From Cafeteria roenbergensis (taxonomy: Eukaryota; Sar; Bigyra; Bicosoecida; Cafeteriaceae): DNA of 64,000 nt. The stretch is from assembly GCA_008330645.1 (NCBI GenBank), contig VLTN01000019.1, positions 248,001-312,000 of the forward strand, read 5' to 3'. Below, piece after piece: positions 20,514 to 31,024 of the stretch (positions are counted from its first letter, which is position 1; each line of letters starts with the position of its first letter). A program made the translations under genes and the position numbers. The notes beneath the pieces were generated by a model, which saw nothing but the letters and a program-made list of their open reading frames with translations, did not search any database and was not told where the DNA came from.

Positions 20514-23500
20514 TGCGGGTGCGGCGGGAGCAGCGGCGCCCGCTGCAGCGGCAGGCTGGTCGAGAGCGGCGGACCCGCCCGCGCTGGGGGGCAGCAGGGA
20601 TCCGCCCGTGGCTCGAGCGCGCTCGAGCGACGTGTCCGGAGGCGCGGTTCGAGCGAGGGCCGGGCTGACTGCCGCACTGGGGCCGGGCGGCGGGGGAGGG
20701 CGGGGCAGCGGGGGGGAGGAGACCCTGCACGCAGTTGTGGGTGGCTTCGACTGCGGGGACCTTGCCTGGGGCCTTCTGCCGCGCCGTGAGGCCTATGAGG
20801 TTCGGCGCCGCGTCAAATCGAAGCGGCTGCGGCAGCTTCAGCGCAGGGCGGGCGGGGGCGGCCGGGCGACACCGCTTCCTGGTGAGAGGGCGTCGCCCGT
20901 GGGCGGGGGCGCGTCTGGGGAGGTGGGTCGCCGCATCGCGCAGGAGCGAGGCCGGTTCGCCGCTGCAGCGGCTGCGGCGGCATCAGCGGCGGCTGCGGCG
21001 GCATCAGTGGCGGCGGCTGCGGCCACGACAACGGCGGCGACTGCCTCAGCCACAGCCGCTGCCGCTGCTGCCCTGACAGCAGAGCCAAGCCGTGGCAGGG
21101 GGGCCGCCCCGGCTGGGGCGCCGGACGCGCCGGCGGCACTCGCCCCAGGCAGCGATGCAAGTTCCTCAACCGGCGCTGCACCCTCTGCAGAGGCCGCCGC
21201 AAGGACCGTTGGCGAAGCGGCGGTTTCGTCCAGTGCCACCACGCCCCCGCTAGCCGCGGCGGCAATGCAGGGCGCCGGACGCCAGGCCGCAGGCGGCGGG
21301 CTGGTTGCGCCGTCGTCGCCGCTGGCGCCGCCGCATCGCCGAGTGCGTTCGGCGTCCGTGGACGTGTCCGCTCTCCGCGCTGCCACGGGCTGGGGGGCGC
21401 CAGCGGGTTCTTCCGTCGACGACGGGCTCAGCGCCGACGAGGACCAGGACGGCGGGCTGGCTAGCCCAGGCAGCGGCCTGCCCGGAGGGGACGGTCGCGC
21501 GAGGGGCGCAGGCGCGCTGGGAAGGGCGCCCGCTGACACGGGAAGCGGCCACGCCGCTGTGGATCCTGCCGCCGACGCCGGAGGCTCCCAAGGCGAGGAC
21601 GCTGGCGAGGACGCTGGCGAGGACGCTGGCGAGGACGCTGGCGAGGACGATGGCGAGGACGATGGCGAAGACGCTGGCGAGGACGGTGACGACGGCGGCT
21701 TTGCTGAGCTGGGCGAAGGGCCTGTCGGCGGGGACAGGGCTGTGGAGGAGGAGGAGGAGGAGGAGGCGGCCGGTCCAGACGTATCGCCCTGCGTGGCCGG
21801 CCGCGTCGCCACCGCCAGCTCTGCAGGCTCGCAGTCGCCGGCGCCAGACCCCGTCACTGCCCGCGATGCCTGCCCGGCGGCCGTGGGAGCGCTGCCAGCA
21901 GAGCCCGAGCAAGCCGCCGCCGAGGCTCCACAGCCCAGCGCAGGCGCCACACTGGCGGCCGCGGCGCTCGCTCCCGCAGCGCGGGACGCTGCCGGCAACG
22001 CCCGCGTGTTCGGCTCGTATGCCGAGGCAGCAGCCGTGGGGGCCGCGGTGCAAACGCCGCCCACGCCCGCTGCTGCCACGGTTGCTGCGGACACATCTTC
22101 CAGTGGAGCGTCGCCGGCAGTCGCTGCAGCGGGCGCTGGCGCCGCGGTCGTGTCCAGTGCAGCCGCCGCCGCCGCCGCCGCCTCCCCAGCGACAGCAGCC
22201 TCGTCGGGCACCTCCGCCCCGGACAGCGCGCCCGCAGCATCCCAGCCGCCCAGCTCCCCCGGCCGTGCTCCCCGCGACGTGGACTCACTTCGCATCGGCG
22301 TGGGCCGCAGGCAGGAGCAGATGAACCGGGACATCGCTGCGGCTCTCAGCGAGGCGGCCCGGATGGACGGCGTCGCGGCGGCAAACGGGCGCGTGCTCTC
22401 GGCGGCTGAGGCGGCGGCGCTCGTGCGCACGCCGACTGCCGTGGCGGCGGCGGCTGCAGCCATTCTCGCCCACACTGTCTCCGCAGGCCCAACTGTCCCG
22501 CCGGCGTCACACCCTCTGGCCGCTACCGGGAGCGCCGTGGCGCACGCCGCCTCTGCCGTTGCACCGGAGGGCGGCACCACTGGGGGCGTGCCGGCCTCAG
22601 CCGCAGCCCGTGCCGGCCCTGCCGCTGGAGGCGCCGTGGCCGCCGCAGCGGCCGCCCAGTCTGCCTCTCACCCTGCGGACATGCGGCCTTCCCCCCACAC
22701 GGGCGTCTTTGCGGAGCACACGGCCATCAACCCGACAGGGAGTCGCCCCCCGCCCGCGACCGGCGCGCCCCAGTGGCTGGCCGACCCCACGTACCGGGAT
22801 GCCTTCGCTCTCGGCTGCCTGGTCCACTACACGCTCACGCTGGGCGGGCACCCGTACGGCGAGGCCTCGGGGGGCGAGCGCGCCGCCCGCATCATGCTGG
22901 GGGTGCCGCCCGACACGACGGAGCTCCTGGAGCTAGGGACGAGCGGCTCTGCCAGGCGGCACCGCCACTCGGGGTCGCGGCACCACGGCCAGCCGAGCGG
23001 AGCTGGCGGAGGTGCTGGCGCTGGCCCTGGCGAGGGCTCCGTCGGGGCGGAGGGTGGGTCGGGGGACGGCGGGCCGGACGAGACTGCGCAGCGCTGGCGC
23101 GCGCTGGACAGGCTGCGGCTGGGAGCCATCGCCCACGAGGCATCGCACATGGTGCGGTGCCTGCTGCGCCCGGACCCCAGGCGGCGGCTCACGCCCCGGC
23201 AAGCGTGCTCTCACGTCGTCTTCTGGTCCCGGGCGGCCAAGTTCAAGCTCCTGCTGCTGGTGTCCGAGGGCCTTCCTGTGGCCGAGGCGAGGCCGCGCCG
23301 GGCCAAGGGCCACGGCACCGGAGGGCGGTCGAACAAGCGCTCCGACGGGATGGTCCGGGGTGGGCTGGGGCCGAGCGGCGCAGGGACGGACGGCGGCGCC
23401 GGGGCTGGCGGCGCAGGCGGCGGCGCAGGCGGCGGCGGGGCGGGAGGAGGCGGCGACGCCGGGAGCGATGCCGGGCCTGACACCAGCGGAGCCTTGCGAG

Positions 23501-24546
23501 GCAACGGCGCCATGAGCGCCGAGGACGCGGCCTATGCCGCGGACATCCAGGCCACCTTTGCACGACAGGTGGGCGGAACGGTGTGGGGCCCGCTGTTCCC
23601 TCCCCCGCCCGGCCTCGTCGCCTGGGAGGAGGCGCAGGCCGCCTCGGGCGGCACGCTGTACTCCACCCCCGAGCAGTACGAGGCCACGTTTTCGGGCTTT
23701 TACAACTTTTACGCCCTCGTGCGCTACTGCCGGAACCTCTACGCCCACAGCGCCACGCTAGCGCGGCTCGGGGTGTTCGAGAGCACCATGGCAGTGGAGG
23801 AGCACATCGCGGACAGCTTCCCCTGGCTCTTCCTCCAGCTGTGGCGGATCGACAGCCGGCACGGGAACCGCTTCCAGCAGGGCATCGCGCGGCAAGCACA
23901 GCGCGGCGGCGAGCCGCAGCCCAAAGCGCGCCGGGCGCCTGCGGCCAGGGCCGAGCGCGACGCGCTGGCCGCCGCTGTCAGCGGGGCGGGGGCACGCGTG
24001 CCAGCAACGGATGCAGAGGCGCCAGTCGCAGCAGCCAAGGCGGCGGGCGACGAGTCGCCCAAGCCGCTCGTTGGCGAGTCGGGCGCGGTGCTGCCCGGTG
24101 CCGACGCCGCGCCTGGCAGCGGCGGGGTGTACGTGTCGGCCTTCGTCCCCCTCCCGGGCAGCCCCGCCGGATTCCGCCTCGAGCCGTACAAGGAGCCGGG
24201 CGCAGGGAGTGCCCAGCGAGGCGGCGAGTCCGGGCAGCGCCAGCAGCACAGCGGCAAAGGCGGCGGCGCGAGCAGGGATAGCCGGCGCAGCGGCGCGCCT
24301 CGAGGCGGCCACATGGTGGTGACGGAAGAGCAGCTGTCCGCCCGTCCGCGACGCAAGGGGCGGTCGCGCTCGGTGCTCGGCGTGCCGCTTGCCGATGCTC
24401 GCAGGTTCATTGAGAGCGCCGCCCTCGCGGAGCGGGCCGCGGCGGCTGGAGAGGGCGTTTCGGAATCAGACTCTTCGAGCGACGAAGGCAGCACCCGGCG
24501 GGGCAGACGGGGCGGCCGCCGCGGCCGCCGCACCCGCAGACGGTGA
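19503..24546 (+). CDS. IRE1/RNase L-like kinase-KEN protein with giant low-complexity insert
   Basis: Exons 19503-19575 and 19739-24546 (phase 1, GTGAGA...GCAG, 163-bp intron) give 1626 residues. The junction creates FGAGKRTVTPATFCLRDAVVKR, a glycine loop running into the VAVK-type lysine (Lys41). FFIALERCDGNLRDLM matches the IRE1 hinge region. The catalytic loop reads HNSLKPSNIL (about 202-211) instead of HRDLKP..N, and VVKVAEL stands where DFG is expected, so phosphotransfer is doubtful. About 800 Ala/Gly/Ser/acidic residues follow before the C-lobe resumes with FALGCLVHYTLTLGGHPYGE and LLRPDPRRRLTPRQA. The C-terminus has a KEN-type domain: FYNFYALVRYCRNLYAH, then FPWLFLQLWRID, retaining the Arg1356-Asn1357-His1361 spacing of the IRE1 RNase centre. 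IRE1 cleaves HAC1/XBP1-type mRNA in the unfolded-protein response. No luminal or membrane domain is present here. A further Arg/Ser-rich tail follows the KEN domain. Confidence 0.8.
20478..20513 (+). repeat. GGC/GCG trinucleotide run coding poly-Ala
   Basis: About twelve GCG/GCC-type codons in a row inside the kinase insert of the IRE1-like protein; a likely length-variable tract. Confidence 0.85.
21595..21690 (+). repeat. 12-bp minisatellite coding an acidic AGED repeat
   Basis: About eight copies of GCTGGCGAGGAC with small variants, encoding Ala-Gly-Glu-Asp repeats (some Asp-Gly-Glu-Asp) in the insert of the IRE1-like protein. A run of GAG codons follows at about 21744-21764. Confidence 0.9.
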
Positions 24547-24810
24547 CGCCGCTGCGACTGGCCCTCCCCAGCCGCACGGCGGGCCCCGCCCCGGGCCGGA
24601 GCGAGCTGTCGGCCCAGCGCCCGAGCGCCGAAACGACCCGCGAAAGCATAGTTCGGGCCGATGCGCCCTTGGTGCAGCGATGCTGCGTGTGTGGCGTTGC
24701 TTGTCCAGCGGCTCGCTCGCTCCGGTTCCGCGGGCTGCCTGCCGAGCGCACATGCGAGCGCGAACACAGCGCATGGGCCAGTGCGCCCAGCGCTCATCAA
24801 ACGACCACGT
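24547..24810. other. Convergent 3' intergenic region
   Basis: 264 bp between the IRE1-like stop and the E1-like stop; nothing recognisable. Confidence 0.45.
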
Positions 24811-26495
24811 TCACGCTTGAGCTCCCCTGCGCGCCAGCGCGACCGACAGCAGCCCAATCAGCCCCGCGCCGAGCGCCGCAGCTGCGGCGAAGCCGCGCGC
24901 GAGGGTCGCTGCGCGATTGCGCTCCTTCGCCTCCGCCGCAGCAGCGGCCTCGGCGGCAGCCATGGCCGCGACCTCCTCCGCGGGCATGCCCGGTGCCTTG
25001 AACCCGCAAAGGGTGCACCCGTCAGACGGCTTTGGGTGGAACTTGAAGGAGTCCCACCCCATTTGCTCCCGCCACACGCTCCCCCGCTGGGCGTTGATGT
25101 TCGCGATGGTCATGGGCGGCACGTCCTGGCCGGCAAGCCGCTGCACCCAGCAGTTGACCGCAAACATGGAGCCCATGCAACACACGACGGCCCAGCTGCC
25201 GACGCTGGACGTGTCGGGCTTGGGGTCCGCGGGGATGAACGCCAGCGACGTGTGGGCGAGCACGCGGGCGGGGGTCAGCTCGGCGAGGATCTCGCCCGTG
25301 AGCGCGCTCCTGAAGCGAAGCACGGCCCCCCTGGTGCGGGGCAGGGTCGCCGCGCCGTCGGAAGCGGCGGCGATGGAGCGACGAACCATCCCCGGGAGGA
25401 GCTCGTGCTCGCTCTGGTAGACGCGCTTCAGTACTGCTAGCGCCTCCTCGGCCGTGATGGCGCCTGCTGCGTCCTCCGAGGCCCGGCCCGCCCCGCTCGC
25501 GGCGGCAAAGTCGTCGATGCTGATCGAGTGCGCGGGCGGGTTGGTGCAGAGCAGGCAGGGTTCGCCGGCCGCGGTCCCGTACGAGTCCACCTGGTAGGTG
25601 TAGGCGTACGTGGACGCCGCGGTGTAGAGGCACGGGCTGTCCAGCGCGCGGGCAAGCGCCTGCAGCGCGATGTCGAAAAACCCTCCGTGGTCGCACCTGC
25701 AAGGCAAAGCGAGCGCCTCAGCGGTCGGGCAGGCTGCGGCGGTGAAGGCGGGCTCCACGGGCGCCCAGGCTGGCCGCCCGAGGAGGAGCAATGCAATCGG
25801 CATCCCACTCGCAGCGCACACGCCTCACCCGTTGAAAATGGCCGTCATGTGCTGCTCCTGCGCTTCGGCCACGATGTCCGCCCACCGGGTGACGGCGTTG
25901 CAGTGAAGCGCGGCGGCTGAGGTCCGAAACGCGTGGCTCCGCTCCAGCGACTGCTTGCAGGCGTCCACCTTGTTCATCCCCACCTGGTCCGGCGTGAACA
26001 GGAGCTGCCTGCGAGGTGGGGGGGAAGGGACGCGGCGGAGGTCGAGGGGCACATCGGTGAAGACTGGCGCCCGACCACCGATTGTTCCTCGGCCCACAGC
26101 AGCCGCCCGCCAGACACGGCGCGCACGCGCGCATCACACGCACCGGTTCAGGTTGGACGTTGCAACGGTATCCATGTCCACAAAGGTCACGTGCGCGACG
26201 CCCATTCGTGCCAGAGTCATTCCGATGCAGGAGCCGACGCCGCCCGAGCCGACGACAAAGCAGCGCTGCCTGCGCACCAGCTCCTGCAAATCAAGGCGCT
26301 CACACCTCGGGGCAAACGGGCTCCGAGTCAGCTTGCAGTGCGCTCGCGGTGGTTGTGGCAAGAGGCGCACTCGGCCGCGGCAATCGGCCGGCTGCCAGGC
26401 CTCACATCGTCAAAGTCAACCAGGTTCTGCTGCCGCGAGAAGGCGGCCGTTGCGAGGTCGGCGGGAACTGCGCCCCCAGGCGGTGCAGCAGCCAT
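24811..26495 (-). CDS. ThiF/MoeB/E1-superfamily adenylating enzyme with C-terminal membrane tail
   Basis: Four exons, 26406-26495, 26144-26283, 25829-26008 and 24811-25696 (introns of 122, 135 and 132 bp; phases 0, 2 and 2), give 431 residues. The rebuilt frame reads AFSRQQNLVDFDDELVRRQ, then FVVGSGGVGS (ATP loop, 39-48), then VTFVDMDTVATSNLNRQ and GMNKVDACKQSL, the expected ThiF/E1 order, with the conserved Asp, the NLNRQ block and the ATP-contacting Lys. Two CxxC pairs (PCLLC and GCTLC) could hold the structural zinc seen in many E1-like proteins. The C-terminus ends in a charged helix and one hydrophobic segment (GFAAAAALGAGLIGLLSVAL) followed by RR, like a tail anchor. The family covers UBA5, MOCS3 and the tRNA t6A dehydratases Tcd1/2; motifs alone do not say which substrate it activates. 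Start chosen at the ATG before MAAAPPGG. Confidence 0.75.
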
Positions 26496-26877
26496 TGCGC
26501 TGCCCGCCGCCGAAATGCGGAGTGCCTGGAAATTGCGAGCGGCTCGCCGCCGGCCAGCAGGCGGCCAGCGCTGTGCCCTCTTGAAACGCCCGAGCAGCCC
26601 GACCGTTTGGCGCACGCCAAGACTGGGATCGCGTTCCAGCTGCTGTGTGCTCGTGCCGGGCTCATGCCTCTCGATGGCGTTGGACCACGGGCGGGGCGGG
26701 CGCCACTCACTCAGCAAGCTTCCAGCGCAGGGGGCTCGGCGCCCCTTCCGCGCTCAGGTTGCGCTCTTTGTGTTTGTTCGGGCAGCAGCAAGGACGGCCG
26801 AAGGGGAAGGAGCACCCGCGTCAGCGGCGCCCAGTCCCGAGGCTCCTGCGAGAGCGGGCGGGCGCGGGCTGGCCAGC
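26496..26877. other. Intergenic region between desaturase 3' end and E1-like 5' end
   Basis: 382 bp on a same-strand gene pair; presumably the E1-like promoter and the desaturase 3' UTR. No motif recognised; the open frames crossing it are antisense or unconserved. Confidence 0.4.
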
Positions 26878-28737
26878 TCAGTCGAGGTGGAGGTCCACAG
26901 GGATGCCCGACTGCCCGAGGTTGTAGAGGTGGGTGAGGTGGGCGGTGATGGCGGCGGTGTAGGAGGGGAGGTTGTTGTACTTGATGCCGTGCTTCTTTGC
27001 GACGCGCTGCACGATGGGCGCGATGGCGGGGTAGTGGTACTGGGAGACGCAGGGGAAGAGGTGGTGCTCGATCTGGTAGTTGAGGGCCCCGCAGAGGAAG
27101 TCACCGAAGGGGTTGGCGTAGTAGTTGACGCCGGTGCGCACCTGGGAGACGGCCCACTCCTCGTCGAGCTCCATGTCCGACCCGGGCTTGACGCGAGGCC
27201 AGGAGGCCTCGGTGCTGATGTGGGACACCTGGAAGTTGAAGGCGAGCCACCAGCCAGTGACGGCCTCGGCCAGGAGGAAGACGGCGAGGAGGTCCCACCC
27301 GTCCTGCTTGAGGACGAGGAGGGGCACGCCGACGCGCCAGGCGAGCCAGCTGCCCTTGACGGCGAAGACTCGGAGCCAGGCGGGGTCGAAGTAGTTGACG
27401 CGGATGGGGCCGTCCATCTTGGCGAGCCACACGGAGACGACGTCGTCGTAGCGCATCTTGAGGCCGAGGATGGCGTACAGGACGGGCATGTACAGGTGCT
27501 GGAACTTGTACACCCAGCTGTAGGGCTGCTCGGGCACCACGCGGCGGGGGTCGTGGGCGGGGGGCACGTCGGGGTCGGCCTCGTAGACGTTGGTGTAGAT
27601 GTGGTGGCCGACGACGTGCTGGTGCTGCCAGGAGAGCATGGAGCAGCCGGCGAACCAGTCGAGGCAGAAGCGGCCGGCCCAGATCTGCAGCTCGGCGGAG
27701 TGGCTGTAGGCCAGGTGGCACGCGTCGTGCATCACGTGCAGCAGGGGCAGCGCCTGGCAGATGCCGTACACCGTCGCGGCGAGCACCTTCGCTGCCCAGC
27801 TCCAGCGCACGGTGTGAGCGCTGTCAAACGCGAAGGAGCCGTCGTCGCCGAGGCCCATGCCGGGGACAGGCAGGGGCATGTCGTGCATGATGGCAAAGGC
27901 CGCAAGGGCCGCCGCGAAGACGGGCACCATGCGCCAGAAGCCCGCGAACCAGTGCTTGGAGTCGATCTTGTTCGACTCGAAGTAGTTGCCCACCTCGGTC
28001 TTGACCTCGTTCCAGAAGCCAGTGTCGCGCTCGTAGGTGGGGAACTCCTTGTCCGTGCACACGCCCACCTTGTAGCTCTCGAGAACCTTCCACGGCTTGT
28101 CGGTGAAGGGGTGGTACGACTGCATCATCTCCGTGCACTCGCGGCCGGCGCAAAGCAGCAGCACCTCGGCACCTCCGGGGTGGCGGTCCACCCACGCTGC
28201 GGCAGGAGCAAGGCCATTCCGAACGCAGAGGGCGGCGATCAAGCAGCGAGCGAAGAGGCTTCCGGAGAGGCTCGCGAGGGGGGAGAGGCGCGAGCGCGGT
28301 TGACTGTGGCAGTCAGCGCGCCCTCAGCCGACTCAAGTCGCCCACGGGAGGTGCCACGGCTGAGGCGTGGTGGCCAGTCAGCGCGCTGGCCAGCCCCCCA
28401 GCCCCCAGTGGCCGACCAGCAAGGCACGCGGCGCGGGTTGAAGGGAGGAGGCTCACAGGTCACGTCGTAGACGATGCCGTCCACGATGATCCAGCAGTCG
28501 TCGTGGGTGTTGTGGACGGCCACATCGCGCCACGAGAACTTGGAGCCCCCCGAGGTCGTCACGGAGCCTGCGCGGCGCGGGGAGGAGCCGGGGCGGGGCG
28601 GGGCGTGGCGCGCGCCGGGGCAGGTGAAGGGAGCGCATACGCCAGGCTGACCGAACGCATCACGCCAGAATCCCGAAGCACGACCCAGAAGACTCACCGG
28701 TCTTGCCCGTCGCCGGGGCAGTCTTGGGTGCGCCCAT
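26878..28737 (-). CDS. Cytochrome b5-fused front-end fatty acid desaturase, delta-5-like
   Basis: Three exons, 28698-28737, 28457-28567 and 26878-28196, with GT-AG introns of 130 and 260 bp, both phase 1, give 489 residues. The introns split the cytochrome b5 domain: SWRDVAVHNTHDDCWIIVDG, YDVTSWV and the heme-ligand HPGG (56-59) come together only after splicing. The three histidine boxes are HDACH (207-211), HVVGHH (244-249) and QIEHH (425-429), the last with the Gln typical of front-end desaturases. Segments such as QHQHVVGHHIYTN, YEADPDV and YKFQHLYMPVLYAIL resemble the Dictyostelium and Mortierella delta-5 enzymes recalled from memory. It should act at the ER on 20-carbon acyl chains in the EPA/arachidonate route, using b5 as electron donor. 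Regioselectivity cannot be proven from motifs; delta-6 or delta-4 remains possible. Confidence 0.9.
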
Positions 28738-29241
28738 TCTTGCAGAGGCCGAGGGTCGGAACCGGAACTGGCTGCCGCCGTCCAGGCACGCGCTCGAGCG
28801 CCGAGAGGTGTCGCCGTCGTTCGATCGGCAGCTTCTCACATCTTGGGGCCGGCGCAAACATCGGCCGGTTGCAGCTGCGGCCAACGGCGGCGACGCAAGG
28901 TGCTCTTGTGTTTCGTGTGTGTACCGCGCGCTCGCCGGCTGTGCTGGGGCGCGCGCCCCGCCGCGGCTGTTTGACGGCGCGCTGGAGCAGCCAGTTGTGC
29001 GGGGAGTGCGGCACAGGGCAGCCCACCCGCCAATTGCCGTTTTCACGTTGCGCTCGCGCGCGGGCACTTACGGTCGCCATCGCTGCGCGCCACTTACGAC
29101 TGCAGCCCGCTCCAGCCTGGACACCAGGACGGGGGAAAGCGGGCGGCCGTGCGGAAAGCGGCTGCACTGCGCGTGCGCGCCCGTGTGTGCGAGCAAGGAC
29201 GTGCCCCTGCGGAGCGGGCCCGGCACCGGCTCCGGGGCCGG
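28738..29241. other. Intergenic region between carboxypeptidase 3' end and desaturase 5' end
   Basis: 504 bp without a recognisable gene; it should contain the desaturase promoter and 5' UTR and the carboxypeptidase 3' UTR. No repeat or RNA gene seen. Confidence 0.4.
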
Positions 29242-30660
29242 TCAGTTGATCGGCTTGCCGTCGGCCCAGTTGGTGATGAGGTTGAACATGCGCGCGGGGT
29301 TGTCGTGCGGGGCGATGTGCCCGACGTTGCGGACGACCACGTGCGTGAGGGGCTCAGCGGCGCGCGACCAGCCGGCCACCTCGGCGGGCTCGTCGGGCGT
29401 GCGCCAGATGGCGCGCTCTGCCTGCTGGTAGCGCTGGAGGCCGGACCAGGGGAGCTGGTTGAGGTAGGCGTTGACGAGGCGCGGGCCCACGATGATGTCC
29501 AGCTGGCCGACGTACACGAGGGCGGGGACGCCGCTCTCGAGCACGGCGATGAGGCTCTTGGCCTGGGAGCGCATGAAGTCGGCCACGAGGGCCATTTCCA
29601 CCTGGAGGCCGCTGTGGAGGGTGGTGTTCCCCACGCCAAAGGCGGCGCGGACAGCGGGCTGCACCACGTACTGGGTCCAGTAGTTGTAGGAGGCGGGCTG
29701 CTCGGTCCGGTCGAAGTTGAAGTAGTCGTTGAGGCCCGAGAGGCGCTTGAGCAGGGGCGGCAGCTTGGAGAGGTCCCCGTTGATGGCGGCGTCCCACGGG
29801 AGGAAGGCGGCGGCGGTGTCCCCCGCGGTGATGTTGTTCATGACCTGGTCCATGAGGGCGCCGAACTGGGCAAGGCCGTTCTCGTCCAGGATGCTGAGGG
29901 ACTTGAGCAGGGGCACGTACTCGGGAACCATGTGCACGGGGTCGGTCCAGCCGTCGCCCACGCTGATGCCGGCGAGGGTCATGCCGTTGAGGGGCGCCGC
30001 GGCGTTGGCGGCGCGCGCGAGGGCCTGCTGCTCGAGAACGTACGCCGCGGTTGCCGGCACCCACTTGCCGCCGTAGCTCTCGCCGGTGATGCGCAGCTTG
30101 CTGTAGCCGGGGAAGAGCGTCGAGATCTGGTCAAGCGCGTTGTAGAGGTCCTTGGCGGCGCAGGTGTCGTTGGAGCAGTACTCGTCGCCGGGCGCCACGC
30201 TGCTGTAGCCGGTGCCGACGGGCTGGTCGATCCACAGCATCGAGAAGCGCTTCGACCAGCTGTACGGGTTGGGCACCAGCTGCAGCGACTCGCTCACGTG
30301 GTACGGCCCGTTCTCGACGAACAGGCCGAACTGGGACGGGCCGCCGGGGCCGCCCTGCAGCCACAGGGTGAGCTCGTCGTCCTTGGGCGGGCACAGCGAG
30401 CTGCCGTCCTCGCACGGCTGCAGCACGAAGAAGAGCGTGGAGTTGCCGCGCACGCGCAGAAGGCCAGCGTGGGCCGGGAAGTCCATGCCCGGGAGCTGGA
30501 AGCGCGAGGCATCGCGCGCCTCCGCCACGCGCCCGGCGCGGATCAGGTCCGTCAGGACGCGCCGGGAGCCGCACTCCCCGTTGGCGCAAGGCGCCTGGCC
30601 GGCCACAACGGAGGCCCCAAGGGCCACGGCACTCGCAGCGAGCGCAAACGATCCCCGCAT
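29242..30660 (-). CDS. Secreted/lysosomal serine carboxypeptidase (peptidase family S10)
   Basis: Single exon of 472 residues starting at ATG 30660 with a clear signal peptide (MRGSFALAASAVALGASVVAG). It removes C-terminal amino acids from peptides, usually in a vacuole/lysosome or outside the cell. The catalytic triad is visible: Ser195 in TGESYGGKW, Asp388 in YVGQLDIIVG and His448 in NVGHIAPHD. The oxyanion-hole/substrate region reads LTLWLQGGPGGPSQFGLFVENGP, with GPGGPS where GPGCSS is commonest, as in CPVL-like members. Further S10 blocks are FSMLWIDQPVGTGYS and ISVGDGWTDPV. Several Asn-X-Thr/Ser sites suggest glycosylation, and paired cysteines fit an exported protein. Length is normal for the family. 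It is one of the few neighbours without an intron. Confidence 0.93.
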   Translation of the reverse strand: MRGSFALAASAVALGASVVAGQAPCANGECGSRRVLTDLIRAGRVAEARDASRFQLPGMDFPAHAGLLRVRGNSTLFFVLQPCEDGSSLCPPKDDELTLWLQGGPGGPSQFGLFVENGPYHVSESLQLVPNPYSWSKRFSMLWIDQPVGTGYSSVAPGDEYCSNDTCAAKDLYNALDQISTLFPGYSKLRITGESYGGKWVPATAAYVLEQQALARAANAAAPLNGMTLAGISVGDGWTDPVHMVPEYVPLLKSLSILDENGLAQFGALMDQVMNNITAGDTAAAFLPWDAAINGDLSKLPPLLKRLSGLNDYFNFDRTEQPASYNYWTQYVVQPAVRAAFGVGNTTLHSGLQVEMALVADFMRSQAKSLIAVLESGVPALVYVGQLDIIVGPRLVNAYLNQLPWSGLQRYQQAERAIWRTPDEPAEVAGWSRAAEPLTHVVVRNVGHIAPHDNPARMFNLITNWADGKPIN

Positions 30661-31024
30661 TGCGCGCACCCCCTCGGTTCCAAGGGAGTTGTGCGCAAAG
30701 GCGCGCGGGCCGAACACTGCCGCCGCGCGAGGTGGTTTTTGGCAGAGCCGCCGGCGCGCAAGTTGAAGCTGTGCGCCTCCTCCTCGGCAGCGGCCCGCCC
30801 GGCGACAGCAGCGCGGGACATGCGCCGTTGGGAGCAGACCGCCGGGCATGCTCGCGAGCGCCGCGCGGCCGCGGCCGGAAAAAAAGGCCCGCAGGGCGAG
30901 CTCCGTCGGCAAAGTCTGCGGGGGTTTTGCATTCGCTTCCGGTGGGTGCGTGAGTGGGAGTGCGAGACGACAGGGCAAGACCGCAACTGCGTTTTGAACG
31001 TGAACTGCTGCCGCACAACCGATA
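30661..31024. other. Intergenic region between giant gene 3' end and carboxypeptidase 5' end
   Basis: 364 bp, presumably carboxypeptidase promoter plus the 3' UTR of the giant gene. No recognisable feature. Confidence 0.4.

Noticed and set aside
25933-28470. 845-residue plus-strand frame
   Set aside because: Antisense shadow of the E1-like and desaturase exons, crossing their intergenic spacer; no conserved motif.
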